64,000 nucleotides of DNA from UBA8529 sp964390565 (lineage in GTDB: Bacteria; Bacteroidota; Bacteroidia; Bacteroidales; Tenuifilaceae): the NCBI GenBank assembly GCA_964390565.1, contig CAYMII010000020.1, positions 1 through 64,000 on the forward strand, given 5' to 3'. Each line of letters begins with the position of its first letter. The stretch's first letter is position 1. Positions 1 to 9,957 of the stretch are shown here, in pieces. A program made the translations under genes and the position numbers. The notes beneath the pieces were generated by a model that did no database searches, was not told the DNA's origin, and worked only from the letters and a program-made list of their open reading frames with translations.

Positions 1-1
1 G

Positions 2-685
2 GGGAGCCAAAAGGAAATTCACGACGCAAGAAAGAAGTTAGAGACAGTTGTTGAAGAAATATACCAAAAGCACAATTTCAGGCCACTAACGCTTGTTCTT
101 GAAGGTCACCCTAGAAAACTAGTTAAAGATCTTATCACTACAGGTGATTTGGATATTAACCTAATTGTATCGTCGAAAATATACAACTATGGGAAGAAGG
201 CATATCAAGCGCCAAACTTCTTAAAAAACATGGTTATTAAGGATTTTAACGTGCCCTTTATTATTATCGACGCCGAACCAGCCCATAGCCACTACATCGA
301 AATTGTTGTTCCGCTCGACCACGATCGAAAGTATAAAGAAACAGTTCACTGGATTATCTATCTATCAAAATACTACAAATGCAATATCAACCTCATTAAA
401 CCTTATATATATGATGAGGGGAAAAAGAAGCATATGGCCAATAACATCTATTTTACAAAGAAGATGCTCGATGGCAATAAAATCATTTATGGTATTAAAA
501 CAGCCAAGAAAAAAGGCGAATTTCGCGATGAGGTTTTCAAATTTGCTCAGAATATCGACTCCGATCTTATTCTTATTATGGCTGATAAGTATGATACGTA
601 CGTTAGGAGCACCAAAGAAGGTGGAATTAAAGTACCAATCATGTGCGTAAACCCAAGAAAACGTAAATACCAAAGTTTTTACTAG
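2..685 (+). CDS. Universal stress protein, tandem UspA domains (5' partial)
   Basis: The reading frame is open from the first bases of the window to a TAG at 683-685, so the N-terminus lies outside. The visible 227 residues hold the end of one UspA-like domain (ending in hydrophobic strands around IIIDAEP) and a second one beginning at IEIVVPLDHD, where the pattern strand-Asp-helix is typical of Usp folds. The GxxGxxxxxxxxxG(S/T) ATP-binding loop of ATP-binding Usp proteins is not evident, so nucleotide binding is doubtful. Tandem Usp proteins of roughly 280 residues are common in Bacteroidota. A strong terminator follows directly, so it is the last gene of its transcript. An in-frame TTG at 149 is not the real start, because the domain clearly extends upstream. 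Confidence 0.72.
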   Translation, partial: GSQKEIHDARKKLETVVEEIYQKHNFRPLTLVLEGHPRKLVKDLITTGDLDINLIVSSKIYNYGKKAYQAPNFLKNMVIKDFNVPFIIIDAEPAHSHYIEIVVPLDHDRKYKETVHWIIYLSKYYKCNINLIKPYIYDEGKKKHMANNIYFTKKMLDGNKIIYGIKTAKKKGEFRDEVFKFAQNIDSDLILIMADKYDTYVRSTKEGGIKVPIMCVNPRKRKYQSFY

Positions 686-732
686 CGCTCTGGGGTTCTC
701 GCTTACCGATAGGATAAGGTTTATTATCCAAC

Positions 733-758
733 AGCATCCTCCAAGATGCTTTTTTTTT
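733..758 (+). terminator. Rho-independent terminator
   Basis: The perfect stem agcatc/gatgct has a six-base loop and is followed by eight T residues. It ends the stress-protein transcript and insulates the sensor gene starting at 779. Confidence 0.85.
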
Positions 759-778
759 AAATTCTAATAGCTTTTAGC

Positions 779-3091
779 ATGAAGATTAAACTTTTCGAAA
801 AACTGTCGCTTCAACAGAAGATACTTTCGATGGTTATCGGAGCATCTGTTTTAGTGTTTATATTCGCTGTTGGGAACATTTCAATAAAATCAAAAAAAGA
901 TTCTGTTAACAATGCATTAAAGCATATCGATGCTGTTGCTGAATCACATGTTTCAGAAGTTAAAAGCATCCTTGAAAAAGATCTTGCCATTGCTCGAACG
1001 ATATCCAATGCTGTTCAGATACACAAATACCTTCCTGAAAATAAATGGAAGGAGCTATTCCAAAAGATATATGAAGAGGCGTTAACCAATAACCCCGATA
1101 TCCTTTCGGTTTGGGATAGCTGGGAGCTAAGCTACATCGATCCAAAGTATAAAAAAGATTATGGTAGATACGAGTGCTTTTTCTGGAGAGAAAATGGCCA
1201 AATTAAAAACTCAACCGATATTGGTAGCGTTGATGGCGATCCTGCCGATTACGCTCGTATTAAAAGAGAAAAAACCGAAAGCATTGAGGATCCTTATTTT
1301 TACAGCTACACCAAGGATAAAAGGAATGAGTTCCTGATGACAAGTATTATCGTTTCAAACTTGGTTGATGGTAAATTTGTCGGTGTAATCGGGCTTGACA
1401 TTGAGTTAACAAGATATTATGATGACATTAAACGCATTAAACCCTATAACAACAGCTATGCTTTACTAATTTCAAATAATATCCAATATATAGCCCATCC
1501 CGATAAAGATAAAATCGGGCAAAACGCCCTCGAAGATTATGATGCAATATTCAGCAAATATGAAGTTGTTGAAAAAATTAAAAACGGTGAATCCTCATTT
1601 TTTACTGCAAATGATATTAACGGTGAATCTTCGTACTTCTCGGTAAAACCTATAATTGTTGGTAAAAACAAAATGCATTGGTCTTTAATAACGGTTGTAC
1701 CTAAATCGGCTATCACCAAAGCATCAACTTTTAACTTTTGGGAATCGATTCTAATTGGGCTAGTAGGCATCTCTATTCTTATAGCGATTACATATTTCTT
1801 TTCTAAAAAATACATCGTTGACCCAGTAAAAAGGATAACACAAATACTTAAGCGCATTTCGATTGGTCATGTGGATTTGGATATGCTATCGCCTGAGGAT
1901 CAAAAAGATGAAATGGGAGATATGTTCAGCTATTTGAATAGCAACATCAATGGGCTATTTAAGAAAACAGATTTCGCGCACAGCATTGGCGATGGGAATC
2001 TTGACACAACCTTAACTCTATTAAGCGATGAAGATCTTTTAGGCGAATCGCTTATTCATATGCAACAAAACCTGAAAGTTGCAAAAGAGGCTGAAATTAT
2101 TCGAAAGGCTGAAGACGAAAAGCGTCAATGGACTAACGCAGGGCTTGCCAAATTCAGCGAAATTCTCCGTCAAAATAACGATAAACTCGATGTTCTATCG
2201 GCCGAAATTATTAAGAATGTTGTTCACTACATCGATGCCAATCAGGGTGGGTTATTCATCCTCAACGATGATGAGCCAGAGAATATTCATTTCGAGCTCC
2301 TATCTGCTTTTGCCTATAATAGACACAAGTTTATCCAAAAGCAAATACTGTTTGGGGAGGGCCTAGTTGGTACTTGTGCGTTAGAGAAACAAACCATTTT
2401 CCTAAAAGAGATTCCCGAAAACTATATCGAGATTACATCTGGTTTAGGCGAAGCTCGTCCTCGCTGCTTGTTAATTGTTCCTCTTTTGATAGAAGAGAAT
2501 GTTCTTGGAATACTCGAACTTGCCTCGTTTAACGAAATTCAGCAACATCAAATTGAGTTTGTTGAAAAACTAGCTCAAAGCGTTGCCTCAACGCTAATCT
2601 CGGTACGAACAGGAATAAGAACTTCTCAACTCCTTGCAAAAACCCAGCAGCAATCGGAAGAGATGTCGGCACAAGAAGAGGAGATGCGCCAAAACATGGA
2701 GGAGTTACAAGCTACGCAAGAGGAGGCCGCAAGGAAAACTACCGAAATGCAGAATTACATCGATGCCATAAACAACGCTTGCTACCTTATTGAATATGAT
2801 CCGAATGGCTATATCGTTTACATCAACGATGCGTATGTAAATCTGCTTCGAATCCCTCGTGAAAAACTTATTGGAACCCATCATTCCTACAAGATGGAAT
2901 TTGATGTGGAACAGCAAAAGGAGTACGATAGGTTCTGGTTAGATTTGAAGAATGGTATAGTTAAGAAGGTAACCAATAAGTTTACAATCGATGATGTAGC
3001 CTACACCTTTGATGAAACATATTCACCATTAATGGATGAACAGGGTCAAGTTTATAAGATTGTTAAAATTGCAAGCAATATCAGCAAGTAA
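779..3091 (+). CDS. Membrane sensor: dCache-HAMP-GAF-coiled coil-PAS, no output domain
   Basis: This 770-residue sensor has a first membrane segment at about residues 15-32 and an extracytoplasmic double-Cache region at about 45-310, including the WDSWE and GVIGLDIEL stretches typical of Cache domains. A second membrane segment (about 322-343), a HAMP region, a cytoplasmic GAF domain (about 465-615), a Glu/Gln-rich coiled coil with the repeat EEMxAQEEEMRQNMEELQATQEE, and a C-terminal PAS domain (about 662-770) follow. No histidine kinase, GGDEF, MCP signalling or phosphatase domain is present, so the protein ends at the PAS. A paralog with the same order lies at 9958-12297. It may act through a partner protein, possibly the SpoIIE phosphatase encoded beside the paralog, but that is inference. 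It is monocistronic, between two terminators. Confidence 0.8.
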   Translation: MKIKLFEKLSLQQKILSMVIGASVLVFIFAVGNISIKSKKDSVNNALKHIDAVAESHVSEVKSILEKDLAIARTISNAVQIHKYLPENKWKELFQKIYEEALTNNPDILSVWDSWELSYIDPKYKKDYGRYECFFWRENGQIKNSTDIGSVDGDPADYARIKREKTESIEDPYFYSYTKDKRNEFLMTSIIVSNLVDGKFVGVIGLDIELTRYYDDIKRIKPYNNSYALLISNNIQYIAHPDKDKIGQNALEDYDAIFSKYEVVEKIKNGESSFFTANDINGESSYFSVKPIIVGKNKMHWSLITVVPKSAITKASTFNFWESILIGLVGISILIAITYFFSKKYIVDPVKRITQILKRISIGHVDLDMLSPEDQKDEMGDMFSYLNSNINGLFKKTDFAHSIGDGNLDTTLTLLSDEDLLGESLIHMQQNLKVAKEAEIIRKAEDEKRQWTNAGLAKFSEILRQNNDKLDVLSAEIIKNVVHYIDANQGGLFILNDDEPENIHFELLSAFAYNRHKFIQKQILFGEGLVGTCALEKQTIFLKEIPENYIEITSGLGEARPRCLLIVPLLIEENVLGILELASFNEIQQHQIEFVEKLAQSVASTLISVRTGIRTSQLLAKTQQQSEEMSAQEEEMRQNMEELQATQEEAARKTTEMQNYIDAINNACYLIEYDPNGYIVYINDAYVNLLRIPREKLIGTHHSYKMEFDVEQQKEYDRFWLDLKNGIVKKVTNKFTIDDVAYTFDETYSPLMDEQGQVYKIVKIASNISK

Positions 3092-3116
3092 AGACTGTAA
3101 ACTATTTCATATTATT

Positions 3117-3148
3117 AGGCTCAGGTAAACGCTGAGCCTAGTTTTTTT
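3117..3148 (+). terminator. Rho-independent terminator
   Basis: An eight-pair stem aggctcag/ctgagcct with a seven-base loop is followed by a run of seven T residues. It ends the sensor gene, only 12 bases before the dgt start codon. Confidence 0.88.
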
Positions 3149-3159
3149 AAACAACTTTT

Positions 3160-4500
3160 ATGGGAGAAATGAGATGGGAAAAGCTTTTAAGCCCAGTAAG
3201 ACTTGGAGCAGAAAGCGATGAAATACTGGATTTGAATTTTACTAGAACACAGTTCCAACGCGATTATGATCGTATCATCTTTTCATCCCCCTTTCGAAGG
3301 CTTCAGAATAAAACACAGGTATTCCCACTTCCAGGTAGCGTGTTCGTTCATAACCGATTAACCCATAGCCTTGAGGTTGCAAGTGTGGGTCGTTCTTTAG
3401 GAAATATGCTGGTTAATACAATTTCTCATAAAGAGGCTGCTGCTAATCATACCCTTATTTCTGAAATTCCAACCATTGTTTCAACAGCATGCTTAATACA
3501 CGATATGGGGAATCCCCCATTTGGCCATAGTGGCGAAGAGGCCATCAGGAAATATTTCATCGATAATTTTGAGATCTTTAAACCGCTAGTTTCAGAGGAT
3601 GAGTGGGTTGATTTGATTAGGTATGAAGGAAATGCCAACGCATTTCGATTACTTACTCAACAGTTAGAAGGCAGAAGGAGTGGCGGTTTCAGACTCAGCT
3701 ATGCTGTTTTGGCATCGATGGTTAAGTACCCATACCCATCAACATCAAAAGGTAAAAAGTTTGGCTTTTTTCAATCCGAAATCGATGTATTTTCTTCAAT
3801 TGCCAAAAGGGTTGAGCTGGTTCAGAATAATCAAAACTCTTATGCTCGTCACCCTTTGGTTTACTTGGTCGAGGCCGCTGATGATATCTGCTATCAGATT
3901 ATGGATATCGAAGATGCTCATAAGCTAGGCATCCTCTCAACAGAATATGCAAAGGAACTTTACATCCACTTCTTCGATAAGCAAGCGAATGCTAAGGATA
4001 TTGAACGGATAAAAGCGACACTTATTGAGGTTACCGATATCAATGAGCAAATATCATTCCTACGAGCGCTAGTAATTGGAAAATTGATTAACGAGTGCTC
4101 AAAATCCTTTGCTGACAGATACGAGGCAATTATGAAAGGTGAGCAAGTTCCTCCGTTGATTGATTGCCTCGAAGGAAGTTCGTTAGAGGCAATGAAGGTT
4201 GTAAAGAAAATCTCCATTGAGCAGATATATAACCATAAAACGGTTATTGAGATTGAGCTGAGCGGTTATCGAATTATTGGTAGTTTGCTCGACAACTATT
4301 GCAAAGCAATTATTAGACCTGATAGCGCTTACCATTCAAAAATATTGCGATTACTTCCAAAACAGTTCAGATTTGAGAACGGAACCAATTACCAAAAGTT
4401 GATGGGAATTCTAGATTATATAACAGGAATGACAGACCTTTACGCCCTTGAGCAATTTAGGGTTTTGCAAGGCATCAATCTTCCTGGAATTCCGCATTAA
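3160..4500 (+). CDS. dgt: Deoxyguanosinetriphosphate triphosphohydrolase (dGTPase)
   Basis: The 446-residue HD-superfamily enzyme hydrolyses dGTP to deoxyguanosine and triphosphate, which adjusts dNTP pools. The N-terminal DRIIFSSPFRRLQNKTQVF block is the family hallmark, and the HD metal site is visible as H69 (RLTHSLE), H114-D115 (CLIHDMGNPPFGHSGE) and a later Asp in the VEAADDICY segment. Length fits the bacterial non-hexameric class. A second in-frame ATG three codons downstream (3169) could also be used. The preceding terminator leaves almost no leader, so the promoter probably lies within or upstream of that hairpin. The 3' end overlaps the convergent nuclease gene by 26 bases. Confidence 0.9.
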   Translation: MGEMRWEKLLSPVRLGAESDEILDLNFTRTQFQRDYDRIIFSSPFRRLQNKTQVFPLPGSVFVHNRLTHSLEVASVGRSLGNMLVNTISHKEAAANHTLISEIPTIVSTACLIHDMGNPPFGHSGEEAIRKYFIDNFEIFKPLVSEDEWVDLIRYEGNANAFRLLTQQLEGRRSGGFRLSYAVLASMVKYPYPSTSKGKKFGFFQSEIDVFSSIAKRVELVQNNQNSYARHPLVYLVEAADDICYQIMDIEDAHKLGILSTEYAKELYIHFFDKQANAKDIERIKATLIEVTDINEQISFLRALVIGKLINECSKSFADRYEAIMKGEQVPPLIDCLEGSSLEAMKVVKKISIEQIYNHKTVIEIELSGYRIIGSLLDNYCKAIIRPDSAYHSKILRLLPKQFRFENGTNYQKLMGILDYITGMTDLYALEQFRVLQGINLPGIPH

Positions 4501-5863
4501 AATATATAACGTTGTTAGGCTTTGCCTTTGCAAGAAATGATCTTATTATTTGATGCGCATCGCGATTATCGGAGCAATGTGTTATAATATCATCGATTAA
4601 GGAGAGGTTTCCATCAATGCTGCTTGGATCGAAAAAGCCATAGCCTATCAACTTCCCATTAATCACCTTTACAACCGATTTTTCTGAGTCATTCCTACCT
4701 TTATCAAAAAGCAGAAAGCTTTTTGATGCGAGTCCAATGCTGTTGATCGCCTTTTGAACTCTAACATTGTATGATTCGGCCGATTCCTCATCGACACAGG
4801 CACCAAAGCACTTCTTAATTTCATAATGAAAGCATGCTAACCCAGATGTGTATAAGCCGCAAAGGGTTTGACAAAGGTTAAAATCTTCTATCAATCTATC
4901 TATAAAATCTCTCGACTCCTCTGCGGTTGAGAAAGTGGTTAGCGGTATGCCATCAGCACTTGACATTCGCTTTGCCTTTAGGCATAAATAGCCATTTTCG
5001 TCCTCGTAATGGTATAACCCAAGCTGATTTCCTATTCGGCGCCCTAATCGGTTAAAAATGGGCTTGCTTTTTTTAATCTCTTCGGTCTCCAGCAATAGGG
5101 CAACAAGTTCACTACCTGTGATTTCGTAACTGACATCTGCAACCCGAGAACGCATCTCTCCTGCCCTTGCTGTTTTTACAGATCCAAGGTGCTGCTGAAC
5201 TCTATGACGAATATTTAAGCTTTTCCCAACATATATGAGTTCTCCTCTATCATCATACAAATAGTAAACACCTGTTTCTTCGGGTAGTTTTGTTATTACT
5301 GATAGGTTTAAATTTGGATGAAGCCCTTTTTTATCTGGCACAGCGCTTAAAGCATCGGAATCGTTATGCTTATTAACAGAAAGTAACAAATCGAATAACT
5401 TAACCGTTGCCAAGGCATCGCCAGCGGCACGGTGCCTATCGTTAATGCGAATACCTAAATCATTACAAAGCTTTCCTAAACTATATGATGCTTTGCCTGG
5501 TATAAGTTTTCGGCTTAGCCTAACCGTGCAAATGGTTTCGCGATCGAAGTTATAGCCCAGCTGCTTAAACTCGCTTTGGATAAAGCGATAATCGAACGGG
5601 GCGTTGTGAGCAACAAAAATCTTTCCCTCGGTTAGCTCAACAATTCGTTTAGCAACCTCATAGAAACGAGGAGCATTAACAACCATATCATCAGTTATTC
5701 CGGTCAACTGAGATATATAGTAGGGAATTGGTCGCTCGGGATTTATAAGTGTTACAAACTCATCGATAACCTTCGACCCATCGTGAACATACAAAGCAAT
5801 TTCAGTAATCTTATCGTGCTGTGCGTTGCCCCCTGTGGTTTCGATATCGATGATGGTGTACAT
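4475..5863 (-). CDS. DEDDh exonuclease fused to GIY-YIG nuclease
   Basis: The 462-residue protein begins with a DnaQ-like 3'-5' exonuclease domain: ExoI motif IDIETTG (residues 4-10), ExoII around VAHNAPFD, and ExoIII with HRAAGDA, which supplies the DEDDh histidine. At about residue 195-280 comes a GIY-YIG domain (GVYYLYDDRGELIYVGKSLNIRHRVQQHL region), as in the UvrC N-terminus and in Cho. A C-terminal region of about 170 residues carries several Cys and matches the extended region of this family. The same fusion is known from actinobacteria and Bacteroidota and is thought to act in DNA repair or processing. Its 3' end overlaps dgt on the opposite strand. The ATG at 5863 gives the exonuclease motif right at the N-terminus. 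Confidence 0.85.
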   Translation of the reverse strand: MYTIIDIETTGGNAQHDKITEIALYVHDGSKVIDEFVTLINPERPIPYYISQLTGITDDMVVNAPRFYEVAKRIVELTEGKIFVAHNAPFDYRFIQSEFKQLGYNFDRETICTVRLSRKLIPGKASYSLGKLCNDLGIRINDRHRAAGDALATVKLFDLLLSVNKHNDSDALSAVPDKKGLHPNLNLSVITKLPEETGVYYLYDDRGELIYVGKSLNIRHRVQQHLGSVKTARAGEMRSRVADVSYEITGSELVALLLETEEIKKSKPIFNRLGRRIGNQLGLYHYEDENGYLCLKAKRMSSADGIPLTTFSTAEESRDFIDRLIEDFNLCQTLCGLYTSGLACFHYEIKKCFGACVDEESAESYNVRVQKAINSIGLASKSFLLFDKGRNDSEKSVVKVINGKLIGYGFFDPSSIDGNLSLIDDIITHCSDNRDAHQIIRSFLAKAKPNNVIYFNAEFQED

Positions 5864-6057
5864 AAAATGATAATTATTTAGGGCGTTAAATTAACAAGAA
5901 TAATTATTTAAGTCTGAGCTAATTTTCAATGAATATTGATTAATCGATAAAGATTTACTTTTTATACTAGCAATGTTTTTTTACTTTTATACAAAACAAC
6001 TCAATACATTTTCAACCAACTTGAATTGCATTTGTTTTTAAGTAAAACTCTATTGAG

Positions 6058-6834
6058 ATGCTACCCGACTACCACATGCATACTTTTTTATCCGATGGGA
6101 AAGATTCCCATGAGGATATGGTAGCTTCGGCTGCATTCAAAAGCATTCCTGAGATTGGCTTTACCGATCATATCAGCGTTAAACCGGTTGGCTGGGCAAT
6201 GGACTTGGCCAATATCCCAACAATGATTGAAAAGGTTGATGCTTTAAACGAGGATGACAAGAATCCTGTTTTAGTAAAACTTGGAGGCGAAATAGATTAT
6301 ATCCCCGGAATGGAGAAGGAGATTTCTTTACTAATAAACTCTATTCCTTTTGATTATACCATTGGATCGGTTCATTTTATCAACGATTGGAACTTCGATA
6401 CTGATATCAACCCTTACGATCAGATTAATATCGATAAATTTTATACCGACTACTTCAAGCTCGTTCAGCAATCGGCTAAGTCGGGTTTATTCGATGTAAT
6501 TGGGCATTGCGATTTGGCAAAAAAGTTCTCGTACTATCCATCGTTCCGGCTCGAGCGTCTTTACGAAGAGACAGCCAAAGTTTTCAAGAAATCTGGAGTT
6601 GTTGTTGAGCTTAACACAAGTGGGCGAATTAAACCTTGTCAGGAATTTTACCCCTCGGCCGTTTTTCTTGAGAAACTGGCAAAATACAAAGTGCCTATCT
6701 GCCTTGGCTCAGATGCTCATGTTGAGCAAAACATCGGTCAATTCTTTGATGAGGCTATATCAGAACTAAAAGCTTTAGGGTATAAAGAGATCGTAAAGTT
6801 TACAAAGCGAAAAAGGGAGGCTCAGCGGATATAA
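6058..6834 (+). CDS. PHP-domain phosphoesterase, HisJ-like
   Basis: The 258-residue PHP protein starts with the HxH metal motif (DYHMHTFLSDG) and continues with GFTDHIS, a Glu-Asp pair in GGEIDYIPG, GSVHFI, a DVIGHCD block and the closing LGSDAH motif. These are the metal ligands of polymerase-and-histidinol-phosphatase proteins. The overall plan resembles HisJ-type histidinol-phosphatase, but no histidine genes are near, so the physiological substrate is uncertain. The 194-base upstream gap is AT-rich, and no clear TAnnTTTG box could be assigned there. The gene runs toward the convergent acetyltransferase, 22 bases away. Confidence 0.78.
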   Translation: MLPDYHMHTFLSDGKDSHEDMVASAAFKSIPEIGFTDHISVKPVGWAMDLANIPTMIEKVDALNEDDKNPVLVKLGGEIDYIPGMEKEISLLINSIPFDYTIGSVHFINDWNFDTDINPYDQINIDKFYTDYFKLVQQSAKSGLFDVIGHCDLAKKFSYYPSFRLERLYEETAKVFKKSGVVVELNTSGRIKPCQEFYPSAVFLEKLAKYKVPICLGSDAHVEQNIGQFFDEAISELKALGYKEIVKFTKRKREAQRI

Positions 6835-6856
6835 CTTCAATTTAGGGGTGCAAAAG

Positions 6857-7402
6857 TTACTCCTTCCACTCGCTTCTTAAAACTGCATAAATCAAATCAT
6901 CAAGCCATTCACCATCTAGAAAAATGCTCTCTTTGAAGTGCGCTTCTTTCCTAAATCCTAACTTTTCAACTAATCTAATTGATCCTTCGTTCCTAGGATC
7001 GATTGATGCAATTATGCGGTGCTTACCAAGAGTATTAAAAAGATATCGAAAAATTTCCGAAAGAGCTTCAGAAGCATAGCCATGCTTTTGGTAGTTTTTA
7101 TCGATGGTACAACCTATCTCAACTTGTTTGTTATTTGGACCAAAGAAATGTAGCCCAACGTCGCCAATTAATGCCCCATCATCTTTTTTAATTATTACAT
7201 ATTGGAACCAGGTTCCATTAATATCTATAACAGGAGAAACCCTATTATCGATGAAACTAACAACATCATCAACGGTTTTAGGAATCCAACCCTGATACTT
7301 ATTTGTAAGGGCATCGGAGCGATAACGAAACACAGATTCTGCATCACTTTTATGAATGGGGCGTAAAAGCAAGCGCTCAGTGTTTAGTGTAATATTGTCC
7401 AT
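6857..7402 (-). CDS. GNAT N-acetyltransferase (RimJ/RimL type)
   Basis: The 181-residue protein opens with TERLLLRPIHKSDAESVFRY, the usual RimL-type start. It contains the acetyl-CoA-binding motif A region around IGCTIDKNYQKHGYASEAL, and ends with NEGSIRLVEKLGFRKEAHF, the classic motif B of ribosomal-protein-type acetyltransferases. It probably transfers an acetyl group from acetyl-CoA to an amine, but the substrate cannot be deduced. It lies downstream of the SpoIIE phosphatase gene on the same strand, 31 bases before that gene's stop in map terms, and is probably transcribed independently or after an unrelated neighbour. Confidence 0.82.
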   Translation of the reverse strand: MDNITLNTERLLLRPIHKSDAESVFRYRSDALTNKYQGWIPKTVDDVVSFIDNRVSPVIDINGTWFQYVIIKKDDGALIGDVGLHFFGPNNKQVEIGCTIDKNYQKHGYASEALSEIFRYLFNTLGKHRIIASIDPRNEGSIRLVEKLGFRKEAHFKESIFLDGEWLDDLIYAVLRSEWKE

Positions 7403-7433
7403 TGCAAAAAATCTCTAATAGAAAGGGATTTGG

Positions 7434-9737
7434 TTAAACTCTAAATCCTAAAACAAGGATATCATCAACCTGCTTTTGGTTGCCCATGTAGGTATCGAGG
7501 GTTTGAGAAAGCACCTTCTTTTGTTCGGGCAAGGTCATGTGCTGTAGGTTGATTAACAACTTTTTAAAATTTGCCAACAAGAATTTGTAATTCTTCTCGC
7601 CGCCAAACTGATCGCAATAACCATCGGATAACATGTATATCGTATCGGTTTCAGAAAGCGTAAACCGATGAGTTCTAAATGGCAATTCACCTACAACGTA
7701 GTATCCAATTGGCATTTTATCGCCTTTTATCTCGAATAAATCGAAACTATCGGAGCTAACTGTATCATCAAAATATTCTAGCACCTTTGCCTCGCAATTT
7801 TTATTACGACAAATAATGATTGGCATGAACGCACCCGCATATTCTAAGGTTCTATCTTTTCTATCAATAATTGCCAAGGACATATCTAAACCATCAACGG
7901 AATCGCCTTCGTTTCCTGTCTGATTTAGCGAAGCGATAATTAAACTGCGTAACTTAAATAGAATATCTCCTGCTTCAACATTTTGTGCAGTTGCTGTTAA
8001 CTCCTTTAGAAGTGTGATACTAAGCATGCTCATAAACGCTCCAGGAACACCATGTCCCGTACAATCAGCCGTAGCAACTACAAGTCGCCCATCGTTCAAT
8101 TCCGAAACCCAATAAAAATCGCCACTTACGATATTCTTTGGTTTATATAGAATAAAATGCTCTTTTAACAATTTAGAAATTGTAGTATCGCGAGGGAAAA
8201 CGGCCGATTGAATTCGGCTAGCGTACCTAATGCTATCGGTTATCAACTTTTGTTGCTCAGCAATTTGGTCGCGCTGGCGGGTTGCCAAATCGCGCTGAGC
8301 CTCAATCTCCCTCTTTTGCTCCTCGATTTCCTCCTTTTGAACAGTAAGCACTTGGTTGGTCTTTTTCTTCTCTTTATAGTAATAGAAAATTACACCTGCA
8401 AGGAGTAGTGTTAGAACAAGCGCAATGGTTGTAAACACCGTAAACATCTGCTGCCTTTCGAGTTTAGCCTGTTGAACGGCATCGCGCTGCTTTGCAATAA
8501 GCTCTTTTTCTTTTTCGCGCTTATCAAAATCGTACTGCATTTCGAGGCGAGCAATCTCACTTGAGTTTATGCTGTCTTTTAAAGCTGAAAAAAGAGTTTG
8601 ATATTGCAAGGCTTTGGGGTAATTTTTCAATTTTATTTGAGCCTTCGAAAGGCTTAAATAAGAATCTTTAATATCCGAAAGCAAACGATGCTTCTGAGCA
8701 ATCTCTAAACCTTGATCGATATAGTAAATTCCTTGGTAAAGGTTATTTTTTAGAATTAATGACTCACCTAAATATCGATAAAGTAACGATAAATCTAAGC
8801 TATCGTCCACTTGCCTTTTAAGTTCTAAAGCGCGATTTAAATCCTTTTCGGCATTTACCAAATCGCCTTTCTCAAAACAAATTATACCAAGCGATAGATG
8901 GTTTGCTGCTTGACCCTGAATATTATGGTTATGGGTATTGATTTCGAGAACCTTCTGAATATTCTCTATCGCCCTATCGTAATACCCAAGTTTATGATAG
9001 ATGCTTCCTAGCTCCGAAAGCGAAAGAGTTACTCCGGTTGAACTACCCTTGCGTTGCTCAATCTCCTTGTATTTCTCAAGCGCAGGTTCTGCATATTGCT
9101 TTGCCTTTTCATATAACCCCAAACGTTTAAAAAGACGTGCGATACTAAGCGATGTCCAAGCGATTCCCTCCTTATCATCGAGTTTTTCGTAAATAGCAAG
9201 AGCCTCAAGGAAATACTCAATCGATTTTTGATAGCTTCCAAAAAGATTATAAACTGATCCAAGATTACCTAATGAACGTGCAATTTCTAATTTATTATCA
9301 AGTTGTTGATTAATCAATAAAGCCTCTTTATAGGAATCAAAAGCCTGAATGTTGTTGCTTTTAAGCTGAAATACATTGCCCAATCGGTTCAATCCCATAG
9401 CAACCCAATCGTTAAGGCTATTTTGACGTGCTATTTGGAGCGATTTGCTTAAATGATCAATTGCTAAATCAAAATCATTCCTGCTATAAAAGCAATAGCC
9501 CAGCAGGTGCTCAGCCCTAACAATATAAATTGTACTCTTCAGTTCAGTGGATATTTTTAATGCTTCACTCGCAATAATAACGGCCGAGTCAGGATTCTGA
9601 ACTCTGAGTTTCTCGCATTTATCAAATAGCAACAATAATCTTTTCTCTTTGGGATTATCAACCAAATTATCTGAAAAGATATTACCCGAAAAAACAAGCG
9701 ATAGAAAAATGCTAAGAAGAACCCTATAAACTTTCAT
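7434..9737 (-). CDS. TPR-containing SpoIIE (PP2C) family phosphatase
   Basis: The 767-residue protein has a signal peptide (MKVYRVLLSIFLSLVFS), about six to eight TPR repeats over residues 50-400, a membrane segment near 435-455, a charged coiled coil (residues about 460-510), and a C-terminal SpoIIE/PP2C phosphatase with the metal-binding blocks SGDFYWV, ATADCTGHGVPGAFMSML and MLSDGYCDQFGG. The extracytoplasmic TPRs probably sense or bind a ligand and control a cytoplasmic phosphatase acting on serine or threonine of an anti-anti-sigma-like partner. No such partner is in the window. I chose the ATG at 9737 because it begins the signal peptide; an upstream in-frame TTG at 9776 would add 13 residues that spoil it. 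The gene is divergent from sensor 9958. Confidence 0.87.
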   Translation of the reverse strand: MKVYRVLLSIFLSLVFSGNIFSDNLVDNPKEKRLLLLFDKCEKLRVQNPDSAVIIASEALKISTELKSTIYIVRAEHLLGYCFYSRNDFDLAIDHLSKSLQIARQNSLNDWVAMGLNRLGNVFQLKSNNIQAFDSYKEALLINQQLDNKLEIARSLGNLGSVYNLFGSYQKSIEYFLEALAIYEKLDDKEGIAWTSLSIARLFKRLGLYEKAKQYAEPALEKYKEIEQRKGSSTGVTLSLSELGSIYHKLGYYDRAIENIQKVLEINTHNHNIQGQAANHLSLGIICFEKGDLVNAEKDLNRALELKRQVDDSLDLSLLYRYLGESLILKNNLYQGIYYIDQGLEIAQKHRLLSDIKDSYLSLSKAQIKLKNYPKALQYQTLFSALKDSINSSEIARLEMQYDFDKREKEKELIAKQRDAVQQAKLERQQMFTVFTTIALVLTLLLAGVIFYYYKEKKKTNQVLTVQKEEIEEQKREIEAQRDLATRQRDQIAEQQKLITDSIRYASRIQSAVFPRDTTISKLLKEHFILYKPKNIVSGDFYWVSELNDGRLVVATADCTGHGVPGAFMSMLSITLLKELTATAQNVEAGDILFKLRSLIIASLNQTGNEGDSVDGLDMSLAIIDRKDRTLEYAGAFMPIIICRNKNCEAKVLEYFDDTVSSDSFDLFEIKGDKMPIGYYVVGELPFRTHRFTLSETDTIYMLSDGYCDQFGGEKNYKFLLANFKKLLINLQHMTLPEQKKVLSQTLDTYMGNQKQVDDILVLGFRV

Positions 9738-9957
9738 TTTCAAACTATTATTAATGATGAATGAAATCGTTCTCAAACTTACCTGTTAAAGGTAGGGTAT
9801 TACGACTAAAATTCGGAATATTAAGGGTAAAAGTTATTAAAAAGTAATTATTCTTATTCTGCCAGCTCGAAATGAATTTTATTCTTATAAAACATTTCGT
9901 ATTTTTAACCGAATAAATGGGGTAGAAATCGCTAACCTATTCGTAAAATCTTCTGAT

